Assembly: GCF_031453995.1 (NCBI RefSeq)
Contig: NZ_JAVDPZ010000021.1
Coordinates: forward strand, 1 to 64,000
Source: Nitrobacter vulgaris
GTDB lineage: Bacteria > Pseudomonadota > Alphaproteobacteria > Rhizobiales > Xanthobacteraceae
DNA: 64,000 nucleotides
Direction: 5' to 3'
Below, piece after piece: positions 53,477 through 61,908 of the stretch. Below the pieces are notes generated by a model that ran no database searches, had not been told where the DNA came from, and saw nothing but the letters and a program-made list of their open reading frames with translations. Numbering within the stretch: position 1 is the first letter of the stretch; every line of letters starts with the position of its first letter. The position numbers and the translations under genes were made by a program.

Positions 53477-54072
53477 TGGAACTTGGAAACCTCGTATTCG
53501 CAAAGTGAAATACGAATCCGCAGCCCGCGAAGCGCTATGCTTCGCAGCCTGATGCGCGAATCCGTATCAATATCCCCTGAAGCAGGTTAGACGAGAACGA
53601 CTGCGACGCAATAAGATTTGTTGGCGGCGCAATGTCACATGACACTATCGGTTTGAGATCACTCCGATTTCTCGGATTCAAACAGTCGTGATCAGGTTCC
53701 ATTCGAATTGAAAGAAAATGGTAACGCGCGTGCGTTCCGAGCGTGTCGTTTGATCGCCACGAGGCGAAGCACAAAGATTGACCAGAGCAGCAATGTCTTT
53801 CGGCACGAGACAGACGAGCCGCGAGATAACGAAGGCTATCTCATCGAGTCGGGTCGGTCCGCACAGTTGAACCCGCGACGCGCGTCTAAGCCTCACAGTA
53901 GTCTGCACGACGTCTTCGACACAAAAGAAACGCAACGATTGAAAGCTCTTGGTGCTGCAAAACAGCGACGACAAAATAGTTGGAAGAGCTATTTTTTGCC
54001 GGCGACACCGTGCCATAATGCAGCTTGTCTCGACTTCTTCGCCTCTCCTCGATGGGTTAAGCAAGTTCGCTC
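53477..54072. other. Divergent intergenic region with a long imperfect palindrome
   Basis: A 596-base gap between the efflux operon (minus) and the MotA-like gene (plus). At 53510-53569 there is a nested palindrome: GCGAAGC/GCTTCGC (53527-53533 and 53539-53545) inside outer arms ATACGAATCCGC and GCGAATCCGTAT, which are inverse at most positions. It lies 35-95 bases upstream of the adaptor ATG and may be an operator. Several open frames here show no protein-like features. Confidence 0.5.
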
Positions 54073-55146
54073 ATGGCGCAAGGCACCGCTCCCCGCTCCG
54101 CACCGGAGATCGAACCGACCAAGCTGGCGCCGCCCCGGATATTTCTGGTGCGCATGGTCGTGTTCATTGTGCTGTGCGCGCTGGTACTGATCGTTCTTTA
54201 CAAGCAGACCGTTTCCGCCTTCTTCGCCAACCCCAGTCTCAACGCGCTGATCGTAGGCGTGCTGACGATCGGAATCGTTTTTGCATTCCGGCAGGTGATC
54301 CGACTCTATCTGGAAGTCGCATGGGTCAACAATTTCCGCGTCGCCAATCCGGGCCGGGCCACTGACCGGAGGCCGCGACTGCTGGCTCCGATGGCCGCGA
54401 TTCTCGGCGGCGAACGCACCGGGCGGATGTCGATCTCCCAGCAGACGATGCGGCATCTGCTCGATTCCATCGCCACCCGGCTCGACGAAGCCCGCGACAT
54501 CTCCCGCTACATGATGGGTCTGTTGGTCTTCCTGGGCCTGCTCGGCACGTTCTGGGGCTTGATCGAAACTGTCGGCTCCGTCGGCAAGGTGATAGACGGC
54601 CTGAAGATCGGCGGCGACACCGGGTCCATGTTCGAGACGCTGAAAGAAGGTCTCGCTGCGCCGCTCGGCGGCATGGGCATTTCGTTTTCGTCGTCGCTGT
54701 TCGGCCTCGCCGGATCGCTGATTCTCGGCTTTCTCGATCTGCAATCCAGTCAAGCGCAGAACCGCTTCTATACCGACCTTGAGGACTGGCTCGCTACCAC
54801 CGTTCGCGAATATAGCGGCGAGGCCCGGGCTGATCCGGCCGCCGAAATAAAAGCTGCGATTGAACGGCTTCGCGTCACCGTCGAGAAGACGGGATCCGGC
54901 CATGAGACCACCTCCGCAATGGCGAGCCTTGCAGAAGCCATTCAGGGTCTCGTCAGCCATATGCGGACCGAACAGCAGTTGGTTCGCGAATGGGCGGACG
55001 AACAGGGCGAGCAAAACCGCGAGATCAAAAAGCTGCTTCAGTACCTCGCACAGCCGCCGGATGACGACCAGCTGACCGTCCCGTTTACCCCGACCGCCGC
55101 TTCGCGGCCGGCGCCTTCCTCCGCAGAGGGAGGGGCACAATCTTAA
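54073..55146 (+). CDS. MotA/TolQ/ExbB-family proton channel protein
   Basis: A 357-residue inner-membrane protein. Transmembrane segments are MVVFIVLCALVLIVLYKQTV, ALIVGVLTIGIVFAFRQVI, YMMGLLVFLGLLGTFWGLIE and ISFSSSLFGLAGSLILGFLD. The LLGTFWGLIETV and GISFSSSLFGLAGS pair is the MotA/TolQ pore signature. The C-terminal 130 residues are soluble and helical. With the next gene it forms a stator-like pair, similar in plan to ZorA-ZorB and MotA-MotB, but no flagellar or defence gene adjoins. Confidence 0.85.
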   Translation: MAQGTAPRSAPEIEPTKLAPPRIFLVRMVVFIVLCALVLIVLYKQTVSAFFANPSLNALIVGVLTIGIVFAFRQVIRLYLEVAWVNNFRVANPGRATDRRPRLLAPMAAILGGERTGRMSISQQTMRHLLDSIATRLDEARDISRYMMGLLVFLGLLGTFWGLIETVGSVGKVIDGLKIGGDTGSMFETLKEGLAAPLGGMGISFSSSLFGLAGSLILGFLDLQSSQAQNRFYTDLEDWLATTVREYSGEARADPAAEIKAAIERLRVTVEKTGSGHETTSAMASLAEAIQGLVSHMRTEQQLVREWADEQGEQNREIKKLLQYLAQPPDDDQLTVPFTPTAASRPAPSSAEGGAQS

Positions 55147-55156
55147 GAGAAACATC

Positions 55157-56185
55157 ATGGCCCTAGCACGCGGGCGCCGGAACGAGAGCGGATTCAACTA
55201 CTGGCCAGGATTCGTTGATGCCCTCTCGACGCTGGTGCTCGCGATCGTTTTCCTGCTGTCTGTGTTTCTGGTGGTGCAGTTCTTCCTGTCGCAGGAAGTC
55301 TCGGGCAAGGACAAGGCACTGGAGCAACTCAATGCCAGGATCGCTCAATTGACCGATCTGCTGTCGCTGGAAAAGCTCGGCAAGGTCAGCCTCGGCGACG
55401 AGGTCAGCCAGTTGCGTGCGGGTCTCGTATCGGCCGAAGCCGAGCGCGATCGGATCAAGGGACTTTATGAGGGCCTCGCCGGCGCGGGTAACGATGCCGC
55501 GGGCCGCAACAGCCAATTGAACAAGGCGCTGGATTCCGAAAAGCAGCTTTCGGCTCGCGCGCTGGCGCAGGTCGAGGTGCTGACACAACAGATCAGCGCG
55601 CTGCGCCGACAACTGGCGGCGCTGGAGAACGCACTCGACGTCTCCGAGAAAAAAGACAAAGAGTCGCAGAACCGCATCGCCGATCTCGGCCAACGGCTGA
55701 ACGTCGCGCTGGCAAAGCGAGTGCAGGAGCTGTCTCGCTACCGTTCGGAATTTTTCGGACGCTTGCGTGCCATTCTCGGCAACCGGCCGGATATTCGAAT
55801 TGTCGGCGACCGTTTTGTTTTCCAGTCAGAGGTCTTTTTCGATACTGCGCAGGCGACGCTTCTGTCGGAAGGAAAATCCGAACTCGATAAGGTTGCCGGC
55901 GCGCTGACCGATCTCGACAAACAGATCCCAAGCGAGATCGCCTGGGTGCTGCGCGTGGACGGCCACACCGACGTCAGGCCCATCAACAGCCCGGTCTTCA
56001 AGTCGAACTGGGACTTGTCGGCGGCGCGCGCGATCTCGGTGGTGCAGTATCTGGTATCGCTCGGCGTGCCGCCGCAACGTCTGGTCGCTGCGGGCTTCGG
56101 CGAGTTCCAGCCGCTCGATCCCGGCGCGACGGAAGACGCCTTCAAGCGCAACCGCCGTATCGAACTGAAGCTCACCGAGCGGTGA
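55157..56185 (+). CDS. MotB/OmpA-like peptidoglycan-binding stator protein
   Basis: A 342-residue partner of the preceding channel protein. One N-terminal helix carries an aspartate at residue 21 in YWPGFVDALSTLVLAIVFLL, placed like the proton-binding aspartate of MotB. A coiled coil of about 140 residues follows (AQVEVLTQQISALRRQLAAL), then a C-terminal OmpA domain with VDGHTDVRPI and FKRNRRIELKLTER. The spacer from the previous stop is 10 bases. The long coiled coil sets it apart from TolR. Confidence 0.87.
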   Translation: MALARGRRNESGFNYWPGFVDALSTLVLAIVFLLSVFLVVQFFLSQEVSGKDKALEQLNARIAQLTDLLSLEKLGKVSLGDEVSQLRAGLVSAEAERDRIKGLYEGLAGAGNDAAGRNSQLNKALDSEKQLSARALAQVEVLTQQISALRRQLAALENALDVSEKKDKESQNRIADLGQRLNVALAKRVQELSRYRSEFFGRLRAILGNRPDIRIVGDRFVFQSEVFFDTAQATLLSEGKSELDKVAGALTDLDKQIPSEIAWVLRVDGHTDVRPINSPVFKSNWDLSAARAISVVQYLVSLGVPPQRLVAAGFGEFQPLDPGATEDAFKRNRRIELKLTER

Positions 56186-56189
56186 GAGT

Positions 56190-56690
56190 ATGATCCCGAA
56201 AGGTGGAGCTCCGATTGTCGGGGAAATCATGCCCAAACAAGAAACCGAGTCGTTCAAACTCAGACCCTACGCGCCAGCCGACGAAGACGCCACGATCGCT
56301 TTGTGGCAGGCGACGTGGCAACAAACCTACCCCGCGATCGATTTCGCGGCACGCGTGCCGTGGTGGCGCGAACGCTGGCGCAACGAGCTTGTACCCAACG
56401 CCGAAATCATTGTTGCCGAACAATCCGGAGAGCTGGCAGGTTTCATCACCATCGATGCAGCGGGCTATCTCGACCAGCTCGTGGTCGCACCCGAGCACTG
56501 GGGCGGCGATATTGCAAACGCCCTGATGGACGAGACGAAACGGCTATCGCCGGCGGGAATTACGTTGCTGGTCAACTCCGACAACGGCCGCGCCATCCGC
56601 TTCTACGCGCGCAACGGATTCGTCCACGCGGGCGACGATGTCAATCCAACGTCGGGACGGCTGGTCAACCGTATGGAATGGAAACCGTGA
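56190..56690 (+). CDS. GNAT-family N-acetyltransferase
   Basis: An acetyltransferase of 166 residues (153 if the ATG at 56229 is used, which has the clearer GGGGA upstream). KLRPYAPADEDATIALWQAT opens the fold and LDQLVVAPEHWGGDIANALM is motif A, the acetyl-CoA pyrophosphate site, although the usual RGxG/A is altered to HWGGDI. The end, NGRAIRFYARNGFVHAGDD, is typical. Substrate unknown. It follows the stator pair closely. Confidence 0.82.
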   Translation: MIPKGGAPIVGEIMPKQETESFKLRPYAPADEDATIALWQATWQQTYPAIDFAARVPWWRERWRNELVPNAEIIVAEQSGELAGFITIDAAGYLDQLVVAPEHWGGDIANALMDETKRLSPAGITLLVNSDNGRAIRFYARNGFVHAGDDVNPTSGRLVNRMEWKP

Positions 56691-56735
56691 CGCCCGTATT
56701 TGAGTCGCCGTGGCCGGGCATGACGCAGCATTGCG

Positions 56736-58622
56736 TCACACACCCTCGAACTGCAGCCGCGCCAGGCGCGCATACAGTCCATTGGCGGCGACTAGCGAGG
56801 CGTGCGTGCCCTGCTCCACGATCCGTCCCTGATCCATGACCATGATCCGGTCGCATGACAGCACGGTAGCGAGACGATGCGCGATCACCAGCGTGGTGCG
56901 GTGCTTCATCAGTTCTTCCAGCGCGGTCTGCACCAGGGTCTCGGATTCGGCGTCGAGCGACGACGTCGCCTCATCCAGCAGCAAGAGAGGCGCGTCGCGC
57001 AGGATTGCGCGGGCGATGGCGATACGCTGGCGTTGTCCGCCGGACAGCGTCACGCCGCGTTCGCCGAGCAGCGCCTCGAAGCCACCGGGCAACCGGCAGA
57101 TGAACTCCGTGGCATGGGCCAGCTCGGCGGCACGCTCGACCTCGGCATCGGACGCATCCGGCCGACCGAAGCGGATATTCTCGCGGGCGGACGCGGCAAA
57201 GATCACCGATTCCTGCGGCACCAGCGCGATGCGGGCACGAACCTCGCGTGGATCGGCGGTGCGCAGCGGAACGCCATCGAACGAGATGGTGCCGGCGGCG
57301 GGATCGTAGAACCGCAGCAGCAGGTGAAATATTGTACTTTTTCCTGCGCCTGACGGGCCGACGATGGCAACCTTCTCACCGGCCTTCACGGCAAGCGAGA
57401 CACCGTCCAGCACCTTGACCTGCGGGCGCGACGGATATGCGAAGCTGACGTTGTCCAGCGTGACATCGCCGCGCGCCGGCGCCGGCAGAGCGCGCGGTGA
57501 TGGCGGCGCCGCGATCACTGGCTTGACGCGAAGCAACTCGAAGAGGCGCTCGGCCGCACCGGATGCGGCGGCGACCTCGCCCCAGACTTCACTGAGTTGC
57601 CCGAGACCGGTCGCGGCGAACGCGGCATACAGCACGAACTGGCCGAGGCGGCCCGGTGTCATGTCGCCACTCAGCACGTCGCGCGAACCGATCCAGAGGA
57701 TCAGGACCACGCTGGTGAAAACGATGAAGATGATGATCGCGGTCAGCACGGCACGGGCGCGCGCCGAATTGCGCGCCGCCAGATAGGCCTGCTCGACTTC
57801 GCCGCCGAAACGGACATCGGCGAGCCGCTCGTTGGTATAGGCCTGCACCGTCCTGATTCCGCCGACCAGTTCGGAGGCATAGGCCGTGGCTTCCGCGAGA
57901 TTATCCTGCGCGCTCCGCGACAGGCGGCGCACCCAGCGTCCGAATGCGACCAGCGGCAGGACGATCAGCGGGATAGCCGCCAGCACCAGGCCGGACAGGC
58001 GCGGGCTGGTGATCACCATCATCGAGGCCGCGCCGAGGAACAGCACGACGTTGCGTAACGCGACCGATATCGAGGAACCGACCGCGGACTTGATCTGGGT
58101 TGTATCGGCCGTCAGCCGCGAGACCAGTTCGCCGCTGCGGGCGGTGTCGAAAAACACCGGCGACAGCGAGATCAGGTGGGCGAACACGTCGCGCCTCAGA
58201 TCGGAGACGATGCGCTCGCCGGTGGTGGTCACCAAAAAATAACGCGCCGCGCTGGCGCCGGCGAGGACGGCGACAACACCGATCATCATGGTGAAGTAGC
58301 TGTTGATCATCGCGACGCCTTCGGACGTGAAGCCGAAGTCGATGATCCGGCGCACTGCGAGCGGCACGACCAGCGTCGTCAGCGCGGCGACGACCAAGGC
58401 GACAAGCGCAAGCAGCGCCCGACCGCGGTAGCGGGCGATATAAGGCAAGAGCGCGAGAAGCGGGCGCAACCGAGTGCCGCCGCGTGCGCCGGCGTCCGGC
58501 GGCGAGGCCTGATCCGCCATGACAGGTGCGACCGGCTCGGGTCCAGCCTTTGAGGGACCGTCGAGCGGCAGGGTGACCGCCGCGGATTTCGAGGTATTTT
58601 CACGCACTTCTACCGGACTCAT
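56736..58622 (-). CDS. ABC exporter, fused permease-ATPase
   Basis: A 628-residue half-transporter of the MsbA/BmrA type. Six transmembrane helices fill residues 60-340, beginning LLALLPYIARYRGRALLALV. The nucleotide-binding domain has Walker A GPSGAGKST, signature LSGGQRQRIAIARAIL and Walker B LLLLDEATSSLD. It should act as a homodimer exporting lipids or drugs. The first 50 residues, rich in proline and alanine, are an extra cytosolic tail. Confidence 0.94.
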   Translation of the reverse strand: MSPVEVRENTSKSAAVTLPLDGPSKAGPEPVAPVMADQASPPDAGARGGTRLRPLLALLPYIARYRGRALLALVALVVAALTTLVVPLAVRRIIDFGFTSEGVAMINSYFTMMIGVVAVLAGASAARYFLVTTTGERIVSDLRRDVFAHLISLSPVFFDTARSGELVSRLTADTTQIKSAVGSSISVALRNVVLFLGAASMMVITSPRLSGLVLAAIPLIVLPLVAFGRWVRRLSRSAQDNLAEATAYASELVGGIRTVQAYTNERLADVRFGGEVEQAYLAARNSARARAVLTAIIIFIVFTSVVLILWIGSRDVLSGDMTPGRLGQFVLYAAFAATGLGQLSEVWGEVAAASGAAERLFELLRVKPVIAAPPSPRALPAPARGDVTLDNVSFAYPSRPQVKVLDGVSLAVKAGEKVAIVGPSGAGKSTIFHLLLRFYDPAAGTISFDGVPLRTADPREVRARIALVPQESVIFAASARENIRFGRPDASDAEVERAAELAHATEFICRLPGGFEALLGERGVTLSGGQRQRIAIARAILRDAPLLLLDEATSSLDAESETLVQTALEELMKHRTTLVIAHRLATVLSCDRIMVMDQGRIVEQGTHASLVAANGLYARLARLQFEGV

Positions 58623-58770
58623 CGCCTGACCACGCTATTGCTGATAAGGCAACCTAATATGCCCCCCCGCGCACGCTGGCAAATGCACAGGCGCGCTTGT
58701 CCGTCAAACCTTGGTGCGATATAGAGCGGACCAAATCCGCCCAAAACCATCCGCCCTGCAAGGACACGTC

Positions 58771-58998
58771 ATGAAAGCCGAAATTCACCCGGATTATCAT
58801 ACAATTAAGGTCGTGATGACCGATGGAACAGAGTACCTGACCCGTTCCACCTGGGGCAAGGACGGCGATACGCTGAACCTCGACATCGATTCCAAGTCGC
58901 ATCCAGCATGGACCGGTGGTTCCCAACAGATTCTCGACCGCGGCGGCCGCGTCTCCCGGTTCCAGAAAAAATTCTCGGGCTTTCTCAAGAAGGACTGA
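58771..58998 (+). CDS. rpmE: 50S ribosomal protein L31
   Basis: A 75-residue protein: MKAEIHPDYHTIKVVMTDGT, then DSKSHPAWTGG and FQKKFSGFLKKD, all typical. It lacks the four zinc-binding cysteines of the C+ form, the usual state in alphaproteobacteria. The SD AAGGAC precedes the ATG at 58771. Confidence 0.95.
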   Translation: MKAEIHPDYHTIKVVMTDGTEYLTRSTWGKDGDTLNLDIDSKSHPAWTGGSQQILDRGGRVSRFQKKFSGFLKKD

Positions 58999-59068
58999 GT
59001 TTAAAACTCAATCCGAGATCGCGTCATTGCGAGGCGCATCACGCCGGAACAATCCGGACGTTCTGAGG

Positions 59069-59089
59069 AGACCGCTTAGCGGGTCTTTT
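59069..59089 (+). terminator. Probable terminator after rpmE
   Basis: AGACCGC-TTA-GCGGGTCT with a one-base bulge, followed by TTTTA. It lies about 70 bases after the rpmE stop. Confidence 0.6.
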
Positions 59090-59231
59090 ATCGGCTGGCC
59101 GGTCAGCCGGCTCGCATGACATCGGAAATGAGCGTTCCATCAAAAGGTGAAGCGCTCTCCTTGCGCTACGCCTTCAAAAAAACATGCGGCACGACGGCCG
59201 AGACCATCCCGTTGCGACTTTCTCGGTAGGG

Positions 59232-59753
59232 TTAGCCGGTCTGGCGCTCGAATGCTTCCCTGAGACGGTCGAGTTGCGACACCAGCGGATTACCGGCCGT
59301 CCCATGCTCTACAGGCGGCGCATGGATGGTGGTATCGAGGCGCCGTACCCGCGCCTGCAAATTCATCGACCGCTCGATCAGATCCTGCAACTGCCACGGC
59401 AATTTTGCGATCATGTCCTGCGCACCGGGATCCGCCGCCGACAGCTTGACCCTGGTCTTTTCGCGATTGGCCTGTGCCAGCGTCATCTCGCCTTCCTTCA
59501 CGGCGCGATGCAGCAAGAGCCACGAAGCGAGTTGCATCAACCGAGTGGTGAGCCTCATGCTTTCGGTGGCGTAGGTCAGGCTGACTGAACGTTCGAGCGA
59601 TTTCGCCTCGGTGCGGCCATCACCATCGAGATAGGCAGCGGTTTCCTCGACCAGATCCATGCCTTCCCGGAACAAGGCGGTGAATACGGAAGAACCGGCG
59701 AGATGTTCGCTGAACTGGACAAGACCGCTGTCGCCTGCCGATGGATCGAACAT
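59232..59753 (-). CDS. rcdA: RcdA-like protein (DUF1465)
   Basis: A 173-residue helical protein matching DUF1465, the family of Caulobacter RcdA, an adaptor that helps ClpXP degrade the cell-cycle regulator CtrA. Typical stretches are FTALFREGMDLVEETAAYLD, TYATESMRLTTRLMQLASWL and EGEMTLAQANREKTRVKL. Function outside Caulobacter is inferred. Neighbours DUF1192 and the quinone oxidoreductase are its usual company in this order. Confidence 0.8.
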   Translation of the reverse strand: MFDPSAGDSGLVQFSEHLAGSSVFTALFREGMDLVEETAAYLDGDGRTEAKSLERSVSLTYATESMRLTTRLMQLASWLLLHRAVKEGEMTLAQANREKTRVKLSAADPGAQDMIAKLPWQLQDLIERSMNLQARVRRLDTTIHAPPVEHGTAGNPLVSQLDRLREAFERQTG

Positions 59754-60276
59754 GGTTCACGCCTCACGCAGTGTCCGCAAGTGAAATCCGGTTACCGCAA
59801 GAAAATTCATTAAATCAATAACTTACGTACACCCTGATCGACGGCCGGTATCCATTTTGCGAATACACCTTTGGCCGCCCGCCGGCTTCTTCGCGCCGAC
59901 TTATGATGAACAAATCATTGCGCGCCGCGGAGCGGGAGTCCAGCGCCAGATATCGGCAAGGATTAATAAGGGTTAATATTCAAGGCGACATTGCGAGGAT
60001 AACGCCAAGCAAAATGACGCAGTAATAAGATGACGCAGGCAAAAAAAAGAGCCGCCGTTTCCGGCGGCCTGAAGTTGATAACAGGGAGGCGTCAAACAGA
60101 GTGGACAGGAAGCCACTCGGTGTCCAATGAAGGACATTTCAGTCATAGTCGGGAAAGCTTAATTAATCGTAAACGAACGAATTTCTTCAGCTTTTGTTTG
60201 CAGTTTGGGCAGGGCTCTCCCCGGTCATGCAGGCACCGGGGGAACCGGTCGGACCAATCCGGACCGAATACATCTT
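59754..60276. other. Intergenic region between rcdA and DUF1192
   Basis: A 523-base gap with lower GC content. The terminator at 60041-60068 divides it. TTAA-N6-TTAA at 59963-59976 and TTAA-N7-TAAA at 60159-60173 resemble CtrA half-site pairs but neither matches the consensus TTAA-N7-TTAA fully. No gene is visible. Confidence 0.45.
60041..60068 (-). terminator. Rho-independent terminator after DUF1192
   Basis: GCCGCCG (60051-60057) and CGGCGGC (60062-60068) form a 7-bp stem; on the minus strand it runs into TCTTTTTTTT. It lies about 210 bases past the DUF1192 stop. Confidence 0.85.
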
Positions 60277-60465
60277 TCAAGACTTGAAAAAACGGTCAGC
60301 CGCATCCTTCGAGGCGCGCTTCTTCACTTCAGCCGCCCGCAGGCGCTGGATCTCGGCCGTCAGCAACGCGATACGGTCCTCGAGTTCGTTCACCGAAAGC
60401 AGCGAGAGATCCTGCCCGATGTCATGCGTGATCTTTTTCCTGGGTTCGTCGTCGTCGATGGTCAT
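60277..60465 (-). CDS. DUF1192 small protein
   Basis: A 62-residue protein. The core LSVNELEDRIALLTAEIQRL followed by RAAEVKKRASKDAADRFFK is the DUF1192 signature. It is a short amphipathic coiled coil with no known function, conserved across Rhizobiales and commonly near rcdA. Confidence 0.85.
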   Translation of the reverse strand: MTIDDDEPRKKITHDIGQDLSLLSVNELEDRIALLTAEIQRLRAAEVKKRASKDAADRFFKS

Positions 60466-60682
60466 GCGTCCGTCCCGCTGCGGCTCAAGAGCCCGTCGTC
60501 ACAGGTTTTTTCCAGTTCGCGGCCGGCTGTCCAGAGCTTATTCGCTTCTCATGCAATCCGAGGCCCGACCGTGACGAGTTTGTTGGTGACGGACTTCTCA
60601 CACGAATTGGTACGCACGTCGCTTGAAAACGCTATAGTCAGCGTCGGACCGTCTTTCCCGCGGTTTTCCCCGGTGACGACCC

Positions 60683-61681
60683 ATGGATAAGCCACCAGTG
60701 CAAATGACCGCCATCGGCATCAGCAAGCCCGGTGGCCCGGAGGTTCTTGTGCCGGAGATTCGTCCGGTTCCCTCACCCGGCACAAACGAAATCCTGATCA
60801 AGGTCGCGGTGGCCGGCGTCAACCGGCCGGATATCCTACAGCGCTCCGGCAGCTATCCCCCACCACCCGGCGCCAGCGATCTGCCCGGCCTGGAAGTCGC
60901 TGGCGAGATAGCTGCGCTTGGCGAAGGCGCGAGCAAGTATCAACTCGGCGACAAAGTGATGTCGCTGGTCTCGGGCGGCGGATACGCACAATACTGCGTC
61001 GCGCATGAGTCGATCGCGATGCCGATCCCTCTCGGGTTCTCCATGATTGAAGCCGGCGCTACACCGGAAACCCTGATGACGGTGTGGCACAATGTGTTCG
61101 AACGCGGCGCATTGAAAGCAGGCGAGACGTTGCTGATACACGGCGGTTCATCGGGCATCGGCACTATGGCGATTCAACTCGCCAAGGCGTTCGGTGCAAG
61201 GACGATCGTGACCGTCGGATCAAAGGAGAAGGCCGACGCCTGTCTTAGCCTTGGTGCCGATCACGCCATCAACTACAAACTCCAGGATTTCGTCGCGGAG
61301 GTGAAGGCGATGACGGCCGGCGCAGGCGCCAATCTCATCCTCGATATGGTCGGCGGCGACTACATCGAGAAGAACTATGATGCCGCCGCGCTCGAGGGCC
61401 GCATCGTGCAGATCGCATTTCTCAATGGTGCGAAGGCAACCGTTAATTTCGCCAGGCTGATGATGAAGCGGCTGCACCATACCGGTTCGACGCTGCGGCC
61501 GCGGTCGGTTGCAGACAAGGCCTTGATGGTCGGCGCCATCGAAGCCAAAGTGCTGCCCTTGATGCACGAGGGACGAATCAAGCCGCTGATCGACAGCAGC
61601 TTCCCGCTCGACAAGGCAGCGGAAGCTCATCGGCGGATGGAAACCAGCGCGCATGTGGGCAAAATTGTGTTGACAGTTTAG
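60683..61681 (+). CDS. NAD(P)H quinone oxidoreductase, PIG3 family
   Basis: A 332-residue zinc-free MDR enzyme. GVNRPDILQRSGSYPPPPGA and DLPGLEVAGEIAALGEGA are PIG3 hallmarks, and the nucleotide fold carries LLIHGGSSGIGTMAIQLAKA. It reduces quinones with NADPH. A second ATG at 60704 would also fit. It is divergent from DUF1192. Confidence 0.92.
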   Translation: MDKPPVQMTAIGISKPGGPEVLVPEIRPVPSPGTNEILIKVAVAGVNRPDILQRSGSYPPPPGASDLPGLEVAGEIAALGEGASKYQLGDKVMSLVSGGGYAQYCVAHESIAMPIPLGFSMIEAGATPETLMTVWHNVFERGALKAGETLLIHGGSSGIGTMAIQLAKAFGARTIVTVGSKEKADACLSLGADHAINYKLQDFVAEVKAMTAGAGANLILDMVGGDYIEKNYDAAALEGRIVQIAFLNGAKATVNFARLMMKRLHHTGSTLRPRSVADKALMVGAIEAKVLPLMHEGRIKPLIDSSFPLDKAAEAHRRMETSAHVGKIVLTV

Positions 61682-61795
61682 ATTCCTGCGAACCTGCGGG
61701 AGCCTATAATTCCTTTTGAAATTATGTCATCTATCTCGCGCGGTCGGCTGGTTCGGCGAGAGCAGGTGACGGGTTTGCACGGGTTCGCTTTCATT

Positions 61796-61840
61796 TCTGT
61801 GGCGTCCAGGTCTGTGACGTCCAGGTCTGTGACTTCCAGG
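61796..61840. repeat. Tandem repeat, 3 x 15 bp
   Basis: TCTGTGGCGTCCAGG, TCTGTGACGTCCAGG and TCTGTGACTTCCAGG lie head to tail, differing by one or two bases. They are in the gap upstream of the GGDEF gene, about 70 bases before its ATG. Confidence 0.85.
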
Positions 61841-61908
61841 ATCGTCTCGGCGCGGATCTCAATCTCCTCCCGCGCAAAAAGGCGGGACTGTATGTTGAAC
61901 ATGAGGAA

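Noticed and set aside
54073..56690. A Zorya-type phage defence system
   Set aside because: The two membrane genes have a ZorAB-like plan, but no ZorC, ZorD or ZorE gene follows; the next genes are a GNAT and an ABC exporter.
59963..59976. CtrA box TTAA-N6-TTAA upstream of rcdA
   Set aside because: Attractive because RcdA acts on CtrA, but the spacer is 6 rather than 7 bases and the site is over 200 bases from the gene.
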